This document shows, piece by piece, positions 47,851 to 59,826 of a stretch of DNA of 64,000 nucleotides. This DNA is from Megamerina dolium. Lineage: Eukaryota > Arthropoda > Insecta > Diptera > Megamerinidae. The notes beneath the pieces are model-generated. The model made no database searches, was not told the DNA's origin, and saw only the letters and a list, made by a program, of their open reading frames with translations. The DNA lies in assembly GCA_963854835.1 (NCBI GenBank), contig OY978527.1, positions 29,926,047 to 29,990,046 of the forward strand, read 5' to 3'. Position 1 is the stretch's first letter, and every line of letters starts with the position of its first letter. Position numbers and translations under genes: made by a program.

Positions 47851-49210
47851 CACAACTAGAAATAGTAAAAAAACATTTTTTAAAAAGACAGAGATACAAA
47901 CTCAACTAATAATTCTAGTAGAATTATATTATAAAATGTCAATGTAACCCACTCCACTAAAAATACGTACTTTATTCACAAAAAAAAAATTCTTAAATCA
48001 CTCTGAATAAATAACTCGCATCCACAGAGTAAGCAAACTATTGTATAATACTCGTAGTATACCGACACATTTCATATGATATCATTTTTATGAGCTCATA
48101 ATACTTACGACAAATATATATATACATATGTATGTATGTATAGTGTATATATGTATATACGCATATGTCTCATGATATAAAGACAATATAACTTGAAAAC
48201 AACTACCAGTATATACTTACATACATAGCTGTTCATGCTCATTGTCACCAATGAATTCGAATTGCTTGTGTATCATTTTTCATTTATGAACACCATTTTA
48301 TAATCCAGCTTATGACAGCGTTACCCAATAATTGGTGGTAATAAAATCAACCGTGTAAATGGTATTGCACACATTCAAACACAAGCGAACACGCGAATGC
48401 AATAAAATGTGCGAATGAAATGAGTATAAAATAAAATCATGAGAAACATCAACAGCAGCAACGGTAGCGACAGCGGCAGCGGCAGTGGCAGCAATAACAG
48501 GGAAGACATATACATATGTAGTAAATATAATACTACATATATATGTACGTACACACATGTACACACATATCCTTCACATTAGTAACAATTTACGCTTGAA
48601 ACCGCAAGTTCACGAACGATCAAAACAGACGCCACTCGCATTCGAAGTTCACCCAGTTAATTGCACTAAAAGCAGCATAAATAGCAACTGCCTTTCCTGC
48701 CTATTGGTGATTGTGTGCAGAAGAGTGAGGGCTATACGTAGAGTGGTATTGAGTATGATAAAGAGAGCATTACCAAGTGATTGCTGCGTGACTGAAATTC
48801 TTAAAATGTTGAAAGAGATGCTTTTACGGCCAACTACTTTTATATGTGTACCTACCTACCTAAGTCCCAATCTACCTACATACCTACATATAATGTAGTA
48901 CCATATATTTGGTATGCCTCATACCTCCTTGTAATTCAAACTTGGAATCTCTTGTCCGCATCCTATAGCAACTAAGTAATGTTGTGCGTAAACTTGTTTC
49001 ATTTCATATAGAGTACCAACAATTTGTTGTGTTTATTGGTATTGGTAAGTATGTATGTATGGATGTATCATATTTATTAATTGTATAAAGTTCTACATAT
49101 GTGTATTCGTTGTTTTGTAAGAAAAAATCGGTGTAAACAGACGACATACTAAACATACTAGTAAATTTTGAAAAAGTCTTCAAGTAGGAAACCATCTCCA
49201 TGCATATGTA
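47851..49210. other. gene-free DNA
   Basis: No gene recognised. It contains an imperfect trinucleotide run at 48450-48500 and TATGTATG stretches near 48120-48170. Confidence 0.5.
48450..48500. repeat. CAG/GCAGCG trinucleotide-type repeat
   Basis: A stretch of CAACAGCAGCAACGG then CGACAGCGGCAGCGGCAGTG. The frames it creates (Ala/Leu runs) are not supported as genes. Confidence 0.8.
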
Positions 49211-50408
49211 TAAGGTCTAGTAAAAAGAAATTCATTATTTTTGCATTAAATTTAAGATTTTATTTAGCATAGTTAGAAGGATCCGATTTAGGTCAAATAT
49301 GCACCGTTTTGTTCGGTAACTTGTTGCCATTTTGAAGGTAATTTCATAATGCCACTCTCATAGAAACCCTCGTCCCTATTGGTAAAAAACTGAGACAGTC
49401 GATTTTCACAAGCTTCTCTTGAGGCGAATTTTTCACCGGCAAAATCATTCGCCATAGACAGGAACAGGTAGTAGTCACTTGGTGCCAGGTCCAGACTATA
49501 AGTTGGATGCATAAGAACCTCCCAACCAAGCTCCCGGAGCTTCCGGCGAAACATTGTGGCTGCGTGTGGCCTGGCATTGTCCAGATGGAACACAATTCCT
49601 CTACTATTGGCCAAAGCTGGCCTCTTCTGGGCGATTGTTTCCTTCAGACGGTCCAATTGTTGACAGTACAGGTCCGAATTAAGAGTTTGACCGTAGGGGA
49701 GTTGCTCATGGTAGATGATTCCCTGCCAATCCCATCAAACACATAGCAAAACCTTCCTGACCGTCAAACCTGGCTTGGCCACCATTTGCGCCGGCTCACC
49801 GCTATTCGATCACGACTGTTTTCACTTGACGTTGTCGTAAGTGACCCACTTTTCATCACCAGTAACCATCCGCTTCGGAAATGGATCGATTTTGTTGCGA
49901 TTTAGCAGCGATTCGCAGAAGGAAATTCGGTCCATGAGGTTTTTTTGCGTTAACTCGTGTGGCACTCATACAAATACATCGAGTTTCTTTTTGTATCCTG
50001 ACTTATTTAAATGGTTCCAAACAGTTTTTCGTGCAATGTTTAGCTCCTGGGCAATAGAAACAGTGCTTACATGACGGCCAGACTCAACGATTTCCATTAT
50101 TTTATCGATATTTTCGACAATTGGCCTTGCATCTTTGATATCAAAATTACCGGAACGAAATCGACGAAACCAAGATTGCACGTGATTGGCACGCTATTCA
50201 CATTTTCAGCCGTCTGACTTGCGTTTCACCTTTATCGAAGAAAAACTGTAAAATATGGCGTATTTTCTCTTTACTGGTGTCCATCTTTGACGCGTGCTCA
50301 AACGAAATCCTATCTTTCTAACGCCACGTAGCGTAACCCGATCGCACTTATACAGATTACTAAAGCCATCTATTGGAAAAATAATTGATTTCTTTTTACT
50401 ACACCTGA
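49211..50408 (-). mobile_element. mariner (DD34D) pseudo-element, both ends present
   Basis: The left end TAAGGTCTAGTAAAAAGAAA and the right end, read on the minus strand, TCAGGTGTAGTAAAAAGAAA both continue with a near-identical TNNATTATTTTT stretch. Terminal repeats match over about 30 bp with a few mismatches. TA flanks both sides (49209-49210 and 50409-50410). The length of 1198 bp is slightly short because of deletions in the gene. Confidence 0.9.
49285..50284 (-). pseudogene. mariner transposase pseudogene (DD34D, mellifera-like)
   Basis: The minus-strand start is MDTSKEKIRHILQFFFDKGE (ATG at 50284). A deletion and frameshift follow, then MQSWFRRFRSGNFDIKDA, IVENIDKIMEIVESGRHVST and LNIARKTVWNHLNKSGYKKK (second helix-turn-helix). 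The middle is frameshifted, and a TGA replaces a Trp in the LLCVWWDWQG motif near 49737. From 49656 the frame is open again: FHLDNARPHAATM (second Asp), HPTYSLDLAPSDYYLF (third Asp) and GIMKLPSKWQQVTEQNGAYLT at the end. The mellifera-like assignment rests on remembered family wording and is less sure than DD34D. Confidence 0.85.
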
Positions 50409-53400
50409 TATATTGCTTTTATGCTTTTATGCACAGCTACGTATCTATATGCCTATGCACCTTATTAGAGATTCCTTATTAGACTACCATAGCTTTATTT
50501 TGTTGCTCATTTTTGTGACTCTTCTGCTTCTACCTACTACTTTCCTTTACATTTAAAGTCCTCCTTCGTTTTCTCATATTCTTTGTGTTTTTTATATATA
50601 CAAGTATTTCTATACATTTATATGAGTCTGACGCACAGTGGGGTATTGACAGTTAAATCGTAAATCAATTCATCATCATCAATTCCAACGAAATGTAGTC
50701 CAAGTAAAAATAACATTTTGAGCATTTATTGTATTGGAACATTGTATTATTTTCGAATTTTTCTTGATGCAGGTATTGGCATTAATATCATGATTAATCG
50801 TGGAAAAAACTTGAGACTTACGAACAGGATTTTCCCTTATACTCATCGCTATATGAATTTTACGTCCAAATGTGAGTATTGCACTTAAAAGAATGCCCGC
50901 TACAATATTGTAAGTTCATTAATGACAGTCCACTTTATTGTAGATGTGCGTGATGAAAATATAACGACCACTTACAAAGGAAGAACAAATTATTTAAAAT
51001 ATCATATTCGTGTTTTTTTTTGCATTTCTTTTTTTTAAATTAATATCCAAATCATTGCAAATTATTAATTTTACGATTGCGTGAAAATATCATCACTTTT
51101 ACAGCTCATAACTTAGACAATACGACAGTTAAATTGCATTACCTTTTCGACAGTAGGTAGCAAAAGACATTTCGACCAGGAAAAAAAGTAAAATATACCA
51201 GTGTTCACCGTTTGCCTACTTAAATATATGTACAATATCTATCATGAGTATCTACGTACGTTACGAATATGAATATGGCTGTGTTTGAGTTAGAATTTGT
51301 TGTAGCATAAAATTAATGTTAGTGACAATTTATGACTTTAATGCGCTTTACGTATACACACAGTAAGTGTATAATGACGTTTATGAGTGCGTGCGAATGT
51401 GGTTGAGTTGTAACATGTATAGTATGTATGTGTATGGATAAGTACATATGTATGTACATCACTAAGTATGCATATGAAGTAGCTAAATATTTTTTTATAT
51501 ACCCTCAAATTGAAGACTTCTTGGTAATGCCTTGAGGCCACATAAAACATGTTTTATATAATTTAAACCCTTCTTTAAGCTTACCAATGTAAGTAAAATA
51601 TTTTGTACTACATATACATACATGCCTATGCATACCCTGTTGGCAGTATCCAGAACAACACTTCTAACTGCCACACTGGCACACATGTAGCTCTACAAGA
51701 ACTGAATCTATTAAATTTCCAAAACATATAATGTAAACTTTACTGATAAATTTGTATATTATAAATGATTCTCAAAAAAAAAAAATGAAAAAAGATTTTG
51801 AATAGTTCAGTGGTAAATATTCCAGAATATTCCTTCTTGAAAAGACCTCAATATCAAATGGATGGCTTTTAGTAGAGGCTATTTTGTCCGTTCTTTTACC
51901 AACTGGGCATATTCGAGTGGCAATGAATACTCATATATAAATGCATGTGTAAAATTTACTTATGGATGCGTATAAGTACTTCCATAAGTCATAATTCTGG
52001 TGTATATACCAATTTATGTGATTGTATTTAAAAGTATTCCATATATGTACTTATAAGTTGCAAGAGACATATCCATAGACTGTGAGGGCTTTTATTTTTG
52101 AAGCATAAAATTTTCGAAGAAAAAAATTGCATCAATATTATTTTTGAAGCATAGAATCTTCGATGATAAAAATTACACCAGATTTTGGAAAACTATTTTT
52201 ATTATTTAAACTAAAATTATATGTTTTAAAAACTAAAATGTTATTAAGCAGGATTCGGTAGTAAGAGTTTGTATTTCTTCCAATATCACAGTCCAACACA
52301 AAATTACATAATGACTTTCATCACTTAAATAAATTTTTAAAATTAGTAATTGACAGTAAAGTATTCATAACCTTTGGCCCAGCTTATCTTCTTTGGGTTG
52401 GGTTTCGTGGGGTGCATTAAATATGAACAGCGTTAAAATGGAACTTCTGATTTCAAACAAATTGCCACAGAGCTGCTTACGCAACATTACATATGTGTTT
52501 TAGCGGACAAATTTACAACTATTTACCAACATTTGGACACTATTTATATAAACGAGTTTTTGATTTTCTGAACAACCACAACACACAAACAGTCCAAATG
52601 AATATTACTGAAGTCAATTCTAATTATCTAGCGTCAAAAATAGATTATGTATTTTAAATGAACTAAAGATAAATTTCCAATTTAATTGTATATCTGTTCC
52701 ATAAAATGTTAGTGACATTGACATTTGTATATATGATATGTATTGTATATGAAACGATGAGAATAGTATATGTACATATATACAAATACTATTCAATACA
52801 ATACATTAAATAGCATACACAAGAGCAAAGCTAATATCAACAAAACATACGACAACATTATTTGATTTGTACCTACCATTTGATAAATGTGATTATTGAT
52901 TTTTGTATGCGATATTTTATACATACATACATTTATATGCATTCGTATTAGAGTGACCCTTAATAGTCGAGTTGTTATTTCTTTAAAGCATGAAAGAGGC
53001 TAAAATATTAAATCAAAAATGTGCCGCATCGAATCCCAGAATAGGAAGTTCATAAAATTTATATTTTAAATAAAATGCCAAATGTTATGAATTTCCTTTG
53101 TATGTATGTACATATTTCTGAACTTTTTAATTTTATCCACAATAAAATACTTGCCTCATGGTAATGCCAACTAAGCGTCCAAAAAATGATTAATAGCAAT
53201 TCTCAAAAAGTATTGATTCTTTTTAAAAATAATAACGTATTTTTCCTCAACAAAATGTATTGCCCTTATGAGGGCTGTCACATTTACATATTCTTTTCTC
53301 AAAAGCGGATAGCTTTTTCATCAACTATTGAGTAAAGTGTAACATTTTTACACTCTATTCAATGGCGTAGTGAAAGTCTTGCCCTGACAAATCAACTGAT

Positions 53401-53608
53401 TGCGGCTGGTAACATTATTTTTTTCTTTTCTTGTTTGAAAAGTGTAACATTTTTGTAATGTAATGTAAGAAATATTCCAAATTAAAAGGGCAAAATTCTT
53501 TTTAAATGAAAACACTATCAGTCATACGCAATCCTCCACTGAGCTAAGGATCACCGTAATGTACATCCATAAATTCGGGATCATTGCATCTGCATAACGG
53601 TAAATAAC
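50409..53608. other. gene-free AT-rich DNA
   Basis: No gene or transposon recognised in 3.2 kb. A tandem duplication at 52095-52186 is listed separately. Confidence 0.5.
52095..52186. repeat. tandem duplication, two diverged 46-bp units
   Basis: Unit 1 at 52095-52140 begins TTTTTGAAGCATAAAATTTT. Unit 2 at 52141-52186 begins TTTTTGAAGCATAGAATCTT. Both continue CGANGANAAAAATTNCA. Confidence 0.85.
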
Positions 53609-54531
53609 GGGTGTTTTTTAGAGCGAAGCAGATTCTGATAGGGATAAAACGGTATATCTGTTATCAAATCGCAAAAGTCATTGGTACTCAGTAAGATTTG
53701 CAATTTCATCGTGGAGAGATTGACACCACAAAAAAGCTTGAAAATATTGAAATTTTATTACGAAAATCATGGTTCTCTCATCCAAACTGAAAGATTGCTA
53801 CAAATCACTAATTTTATTCAGTGATGAAGCTCATTTTTGGCTCAGTGGTTATGAGAATAAGCGAAATTGTCGCATTTGGAGTGAAGACAATCCACGAGTA
53901 ATTCTTCAGACACCATTACATCCACAAAAACTTACTGTCTGGTGCAGTTTATGGGCTAGTGGAATCATTGGTCCACACTTCTTTGAAAACACGACATGCA
54001 ACAACGTAATCATCAATGGCGATCGCTTCAGAGCGACTCATCGTTTCAACTGACTATTTGATTCCCCAAATAGTATGAATGTGGAAGAGATGTGGTTCAA
54101 GCAAGACGGCGCTACATGCCATACATTAATTATAACAATCGATTTATTGAAGAAAACATTTGGCATCAACATAATCTCTCAAAAGCGATCTGTGAACTAT
54201 CCTGCAAGATTTTGCGATTTAACGCCTGTGGACTACTTTTTGTGGAGGTATGTGAAAGGGCTAATTTTTGCTAATAAATCAGCAACTTTGGATGAATTGC
54301 AAGCTAATATTGAGCGAACTACTACCGAGATTAGACCCCTATTGCTTGAAAAAGTATCCGAAAATTGGGTTTCCAGATTACGTAACGTTCGAGCGAGTCG
54401 CGGCGGCTCGAAATCATATTCAAACACTAATTGCATCAATTTATCCTTCCAATGAAGCTAATTTTTAGTTTATAATATAACATTTTGGATTTTTTTCCAA
54501 ATTTGAAAATACTTCACTCTAAAAAGCACCC
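53609..54531 (+). mobile_element. internally deleted DD41D element, third TIR family
   Basis: Left end GGGTGTTTTTTAGAGCGAAG; right end on the minus strand GGGTGCTTTTTAGAGTGAAG. The terminal repeats match over about 20 bp with two mismatches. TA follows the right end (54532-54533); the left neighbour is not TA. The 923-bp element holds a transposase lacking part of its DNA-binding region. Confidence 0.87.
53721..54457 (+). pseudogene. DD41D transposase with N-terminal deletion
   Basis: It begins near 53721 with TPQKSLKILKFYYENHGSLIQTERLLQI, the first helices of the family. It then jumps in another frame to LFSDEAHFWLSGYENKRNCRIW (first Asp). HPQKLTVWCSLWASGIIGPHFF follows and a stop lies near 54052. 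After this come MWFKQDGATCH (second Asp) and FCDLTPVDYFLWRYVKG (third Asp), 41 residues apart, then a C-terminus ending before the stop at 54453-54455. All three Asp residues are present but the frame is broken and about 100 residues of the DNA-binding region are absent. Confidence 0.88.
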
Positions 54532-54682
54532 TATACAACCAGTGCGTACTGTGATGCGGCACCTTATGAAGTTACTGTACTATTGTCATCTGACATCTGA
54601 AAGGGGAATAAGATTAATGGTCGTCCAATCATATGTGCATTAGTGAGTATGGGTATATTAATGTGTATGATTATGTACCTCG

Positions 54683-54685
<3 letters not shown>

Positions 54686-54735
<50 letters not shown>

Positions 54736-54736
54736 C

Positions 54737-54825
<89 letters not shown>
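54686..54825. repeat. TA microsatellite
   Basis: About 140 bp of TA with a few TATACATA interruptions, between two DD41D relics. Confidence 0.96.
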
Positions 54826-54828
<3 letters not shown>

Positions 54829-54882
54829 TCGGCCATGTATTATGATCTGTCATTTGTTTTCCAATGTATTCAGATCAGTTGA

Positions 54883-55414
54883 CATTTTCAACGCAAACGT
54901 CGTGAATGTGCTGAGTTCGCCTTAGGACAGGTTGAAAATGAAAACATTTTTTCAAGAATATCCGCAAATTATTAACTAACTGTTTGGTGTGGTTTTGGTC
55001 TGGTGAAATAATCGGGCCGTGCTTCTTCCAAAATGAAGCTGATGACACCGTATCTGCCAAAGGCTGAGCGGTATAGATCAATGAAAATTAAATTTTCATG
55101 GCCGAAATTGGCAGAAGTTGTTCTTGACAACATGTGGTTTTAACAAGATGAGGCTACGTACTACACAGTACTTGAAACAATCGAATTATTATGGGAAAAG
55201 TTTGGAGATTTGATTCTTTCAAGAAATTGTACCATTGAATGGTCTTCAAGAAGATGTGATTTAACATCATAACACTACTTTCTGTGGAGTTATTTGAAGC
55301 CATTAGTCTATGGAAATAAACCAGACTCTCCTGCTAGAAAATTGGGTTCATCGAAATCGTACCTGCACAAGAGGTCGTGGAAGCCATTTGAATGACGTTC
55401 TATTTAAAACTTGA
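54883..55414 (+). pseudogene. decayed DD41D transposase, C-terminal two thirds
   Basis: It begins at HFQRKRRECAEFALGQVENENIFSRI, equivalent to the stretch before the first catalytic Asp, which is itself deleted. Then LTVWCGFWSGEIIGPCFFQNE, a MWF-QDEATYY segment (second Asp kept, preceded by a stop), RRCDLTS-HYFLWSYLK (third Asp replaced by His after a stop), and a family C-terminus GRGSHLNDVLFKT with a stop at 55412-55414. No terminal repeats were recognised. This is the most decayed of the DD41D copies here. Confidence 0.82.
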
Positions 55415-56135
55415 TTGTATCGATTGTAATTTACATTGAATAAAAAACATTTAAATTTCTTACAATTAGTTGTATGAGGGAATATTCCAAATTGACAAAC
55501 CGTGATATATGTGTGCAAGGTAATTATGTATCGCTGACATGTGTTCGCTTCATGTTATGTGAGCTGAAACACTGTGCGAAATGATAATGTTGTTTTAACA
55601 ATTTTTTTACAAAAGTTTACAAAATTTCACAATTTAACAGTGATATGGAACATGACCACAACCAAACCGGATATATATTTAATGAATGTGCCAATGTGTT
55701 TTTGCACCTTTTTATATAATTTTGTTTTATCTACTGTGACTATATCCGCTTCAATTCATAAATAGTTACATATTTCTTACTTATCGGTATGTATGGTATA
55801 TGCAAAGGGTGTTGTTTTTAACACATTTATTTTGAAATTGGCAACATTTTTTTCGGCAACAGATTTTTTAACCGATGATAACTAATTTGTATTCAGTTTG
55901 GGTTTCATTTGCTCATGCAAAGGCAGAAAGAAATGTGAAACGACCAAATGACCAATCCAGTATGTCTGAAGACTGTGTCTAAATTTAAATTAAATTAATA
56001 ATAAAATAATTAAAGGCTTACAATATTTATTTGATGAAAGAAATGGAACCACAGAACCAAATTTTATATTCTGAGTTCAGTGAGTATCACAGCTGAATAG
56101 TTCGAATATAGAACACATCGAAAATGCATTGTTTG
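55415..56135. other. gene-free AT-rich DNA
   Basis: No gene recognised. Confidence 0.5.
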
Positions 56136-56900
56136 AGAACCTTTGCGGGCCTTTAAGGGGGAAGACCACTTTGACGGTTTGAAAAAATCGAATTTTTTTT
56201 TTGCTTGAAATGTTCTATGAGGTGTGTATTTTAATGTAGTATGCATCTATAGTCCGCCAGAAACATTTAAACGAGGTAACGAGACGATTTTTTTTTTAAA
56301 TTTCCCGGGGCACTGAGCGAGTTTCTAAAACTTCAAACGCGTTTATCTCGCAACGACATTTTGTAAACTGGTGGGACATATCACGCTTGCAGTTTTCAAC
56401 CGATTTTGATGAAACCTTGCAAAATTATCGAGAATTTAATTCTGCATCGAAATACTCGATGGGATTTTTGATATTTTATAATTTGGATTTTTAAAGCACG
56501 ATTTGAGGCAAATTTTACTGGTAAAAATTTAACAATTTTTTATAAATAGCCACCATTTTCGTAAAAATTAACTTTTCAGTATTTCAGTGTGAAATTATAT
56601 GGAGAATAACCTGCCTATCTAACTTTTGTTCCAGATTCACTTGCCAAGGGTCCAGATGTCCTACCGATGGGGAAAACCGGGCTGGAGGGGGGCTACGCGA
56701 CCTGGTGCAGCGTGTACAGGGAGCCCGAGATCCAAGCAAAAAAAATTTACATTTATTGTAAAAAAGATAACTAATAAAATCATATAAAATGATTCTATCA
56801 TTGCAAGTTGTTTTAATGATGAAAAAAAATTCCGAAAATACTTTATTTTCCGACAGCTCAAGAATATCGGAATGAAGATATAAAATCAACTCATGATCGA
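56136..56900. other. possible unclassified DNA transposon remains with GC-rich island
   Basis: A border-like TTTAAGGGGGAAGACCACTT at 56152 is followed by a transposon-like AT-rich region with GATTTTGATGAAACC-type motifs. I could not find a matching inverted end. Within it, 56641-56736 is strikingly GC-rich in an AT-rich setting. A frame of about 45 codons (56608-56756, plus) reads PAYLTFVPDSLAKGPDVLPM then GKTGLEGGYATWCSVYREPE. I do not recognise this protein. It could be an exon, a transposon part or chance. Confidence 0.35.
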
Positions 56901-57575
56901 TGTTGAGTATAAGAGTATACGATTGAATGTTCGTAATAAATTGTTCTCTCGTATAGAAATTGCTGCTCAAATTTTTAGACCTTTGTTAAACGAATGTTTT
57001 TCTTTACTTTATGTCGAAAAGTTAGTGCTGGTAGTTCTCCTTGAAATAAACTACAAGAGTTTTTTATTACGCTGGAATATGATAATTTCCATACAATTTC
57101 GTTTTATACTGTCCTCACTTGAGGACAGCTGCTGCAAATTTCATAAAGTTATGTTTGCTATAAATTCCAGTAAAGTAGAATACTTTTTCAAAGATAAACA
57201 AAATTCAGAATTTACAAATTTCAAGCTACTGATTGGAATTCGCTTCTGAAGCCGTAAAATTCCTTCTAAATCCTCTCCACGACAATACAAGTCTTTACTA
57301 GCTCCAAGGAGTTATTGTCAATAATGGCATATTGTCCAAAATGCTGCGACTCTACTTTGTTGAAACTTAATACATCATCTAGACTATTCAATCATAGCAA
57401 ATTTCATCCTCTATGTAGAAAATTGAATTTTTGAATTTATGGAGAAATGTTTGACAGATTTATTATGTGTTTTGAATTACTAGTTTTTAGTGGAGCTAAA
57501 TTGTACCTTTATATGTATATGTTATTCGATTAGAAGAATTGTAATTGTTCACTATACAAATTTTTTTCACAAAAC
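56901..57575. other. gene-free DNA with one unrecognised open frame
   Basis: A 118-codon frame at 56893-57249 (plus, true ATG) is unusually long for this composition but shows no motif I can name. Its composition (Ile, Phe, Leu, Lys rich) is what random AT-rich DNA gives. Confidence 0.4.
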
Positions 57576-58312
57576 CATTTATTATTATTATATTTATTTA
57601 AGGGTTGTGTTTCACTGCGACACTAGGTCTATTGTGTACCCCATGCTGGAGAGTATGTCTGAAGTCCAGCATCGATAAAGAAGTTTAACATAGAACCTAC
57701 CTTATTGGATTTCAACAGCTTTTGGGGTATTACAAATTTCCCGAAATTTAGTGCTGGACACATTCCCAATACGTGTTTCACAGTTTCATTCTCCTCCCTG
57801 CAGTGTCGGCAGGTTTCATCCAAAAAGATTCCCAGTTTCGTGCGGTGATAATTCAACCTACAGTGACCTGTGAGTATTCCCGTAATGATTCTTAAATTAT
57901 TAATATTTAAGTTAATAGACACTTCAAATCATTTTATGTTGTAGGTCCGTAAAAGTGACTTGGAGTTGGACAAACCTGGTAGGCTTTCCCGCACCCTTCC
58001 TGGCAAGCTTATCCACCAACACGTTCTTTCCAACTCCAATATGTCCCGCAATCCAAAGTAACCATACCTGATTACATTCACCAAGTTTGTTCAGCCTATG
58101 TAAACACCTGGTTAGTGATGTGTGTCCTGATATCTGCCTGGCTGTCTGTCAGAATTGCAATCCTTCGATTCCGGTATTCACGTATGATGTTGAAGTAAAT
58201 ATTCGCCTATACTTCCGGTTGAAAGAAAATAACATTATTTCCTAAAGGCTCCAAGTATTTTAAGACCGGGCCAACCACTCCTGCTCTGGCCCCATTTGTA
58301 ACTAAAACTTAA
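57576..58312 (-). mobile_element. decayed I-like non-LTR fragment, RNase H to 3' tail
   Basis: Read on the minus strand from 58312: TNGARAGVVGPVLKYLEPLG, IIREYRNRRIAILTDSQADI (an RNase H Asp), a frameshift, VWLLWIAGHIGVGKNVLVDK then LARKGA (last RNase H motif; GNE has become KNV), LRIITGILTGHCRLNYHRTK, CRHCREENETVKHVLGMCPA (zinc-binding end), then a stop near 57629. The 3' end carries a TAA-rich tail at about 57579-57600. It is related to the 13-kb fragment but keeps more of RNase H and is more damaged. No target duplication was recognised. Confidence 0.85.
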
Positions 58313-59456
58313 AATGCTCAAATTTTACGTGAGTTGAATTTTTTTACGGCTTGTCCTTATTATCTTATTTACATGCAAAGTCCTATATATTATCTTTATC
58401 CGTAATCCCAATTTTAATAATACAGGTATTGGATATCTACATATGACTATTGGAATATACCAACCAAAATAATACTACAATCATACAAAAATTACAAAAA
58501 TGCAACTACCACATACTTATGATTATATAAAAGTAATACAAATAAGTACGTACCTACTATTTGGGCAGGACAAAAATAAAACGTAGGGATATAATATACA
58601 AACCTATGTACATATAGTATATGAACAAAATGTGCTTATGAATTAGATGGCATTTGAGACTACTTACATTTGTACGTACATGACAGTATCATTCTGTGTA
58701 ACAAAATATTTATCTTATGAGTTTATTATCGTAATTTTATTCCCATTCGGCCTTTATCTAAGAGATATGAAGATAAGGGTGGCTCAAATTCTTTGCACAC
58801 AAATCGTTTAGCAAGATTATTGAACCCTCCACATTTTGACAAATAACTGTAAACTAACCATAGACTTCGAATTTAGTTAAATAAACACCTATTTGTTAAA
58901 ATGCGGAGATCTACATTGATTTTAGGACAAGGGTTTATTTGGCGAATATACTTAGAATCATCGGTAGTTGTTTTTTTTTTACTATCCCAATTTTGGGCAA
59001 AACATTCAACCCTCCCTAATATACGTAGTTTGTAAACTTCAACTACCGGAAATAGAGCTTGGTAATTACGTGAACTCAAATTCTCTATTACATACATCGA
59101 TAATATATACGAGAAGCGTTGCCAGATTTACTATTTTAGGGATTAAAGACTATCTGTTATCTCTTAATCTTAATCTTACTAAATTAATTTTTGTTTAAAA
59201 AAAATAATGATAGTGCTGAAGATAGTGGGAATATCTTCGGTAAAACCTTCTAGTAAGTTCCGAAAAATGTGTGATAAAATTGGAGCAGCGATTATATGCA
59301 TTTATTTCCGCGCACCCTTAAGATTTGTATTAAAATTCTCTATTTAAAAAAAATGCTGACTCTTCGAACTAAGTAATTTGAAGAAACATTTTCTAACTTC
59401 TCTACATATCTTCCTGTTTTTATATATATAGAACAGAAGTCTATCCACTTTTCACT
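58313..59456. other. gene-free AT-rich DNA
   Basis: No gene or transposon recognised. Confidence 0.5.
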
Positions 59457-59826
59457 TTCAATAAGAATATGAAAAAAAAAAATATGTGGCACTTAAACCC
59501 CCGAAGGGCTCATTGGCCGAGCTTCGCTTCCATTACTGTTGTGCGTGTTAAATTTTGTATAGTATTAAAAGAGACCTACTTATTTTAGCCGGTTCCGAAC
59601 AACAGAACCCTTGTGACATCACTTTTTCTGAGCTTTGTCACAGAGTTCTTTTAGAAGCTTTTTCATGGCAAGTTGTTACTGTCGGAAGAATTGCCAATTG
59701 CTTGCCGACAGGTGGGTACCATTCGAAAGAAAAATCTTTTCGATATTAAATTTGTTATGCATCAGCCGGGGATTGAACCACGACCTAAACCACTAAGCTA
59801 CGGCACCCACTTCAATAAGAATATGA
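59457..59826 (-). mobile_element. SINE copy S8, complete with 16-bp target duplication
   Basis: The direct repeat TTCAATAAGAATATGA at 59457-59472 and 59811-59826 flanks a 338-bp element on the minus strand. The head is GTGGGTGCCGTAGCTTAGTG with the B-box-like GTGGTTCAATCCCCGGC; about 23 bp between the A and B boxes are missing. The body follows (AACAAATTTAATATCG, AAAGATTTTTCTTTCGAATG, CCCACCTGTCGGCAAGCAAT, CTAAAAGAACTCTGTGAC, GTTCGGAACCGGCTAAAATA). The 3' tail is ACACGCACAACAGTAATGG, CTCGGCCAATGAGCCCTTCG, GTGCCACATA and a T run. It is the best reference for the family in this window. Confidence 0.95.

Noticed and set aside
48310..48566. Ala/Leu-rich proteins on the minus strand
   Set aside because: They are produced by the trinucleotide repeat at 48450-48500.
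56893..57249. 118-residue host protein
   Set aside because: No motif recognised and residue composition matches random AT-rich translation; kept only as a note in the region entry.
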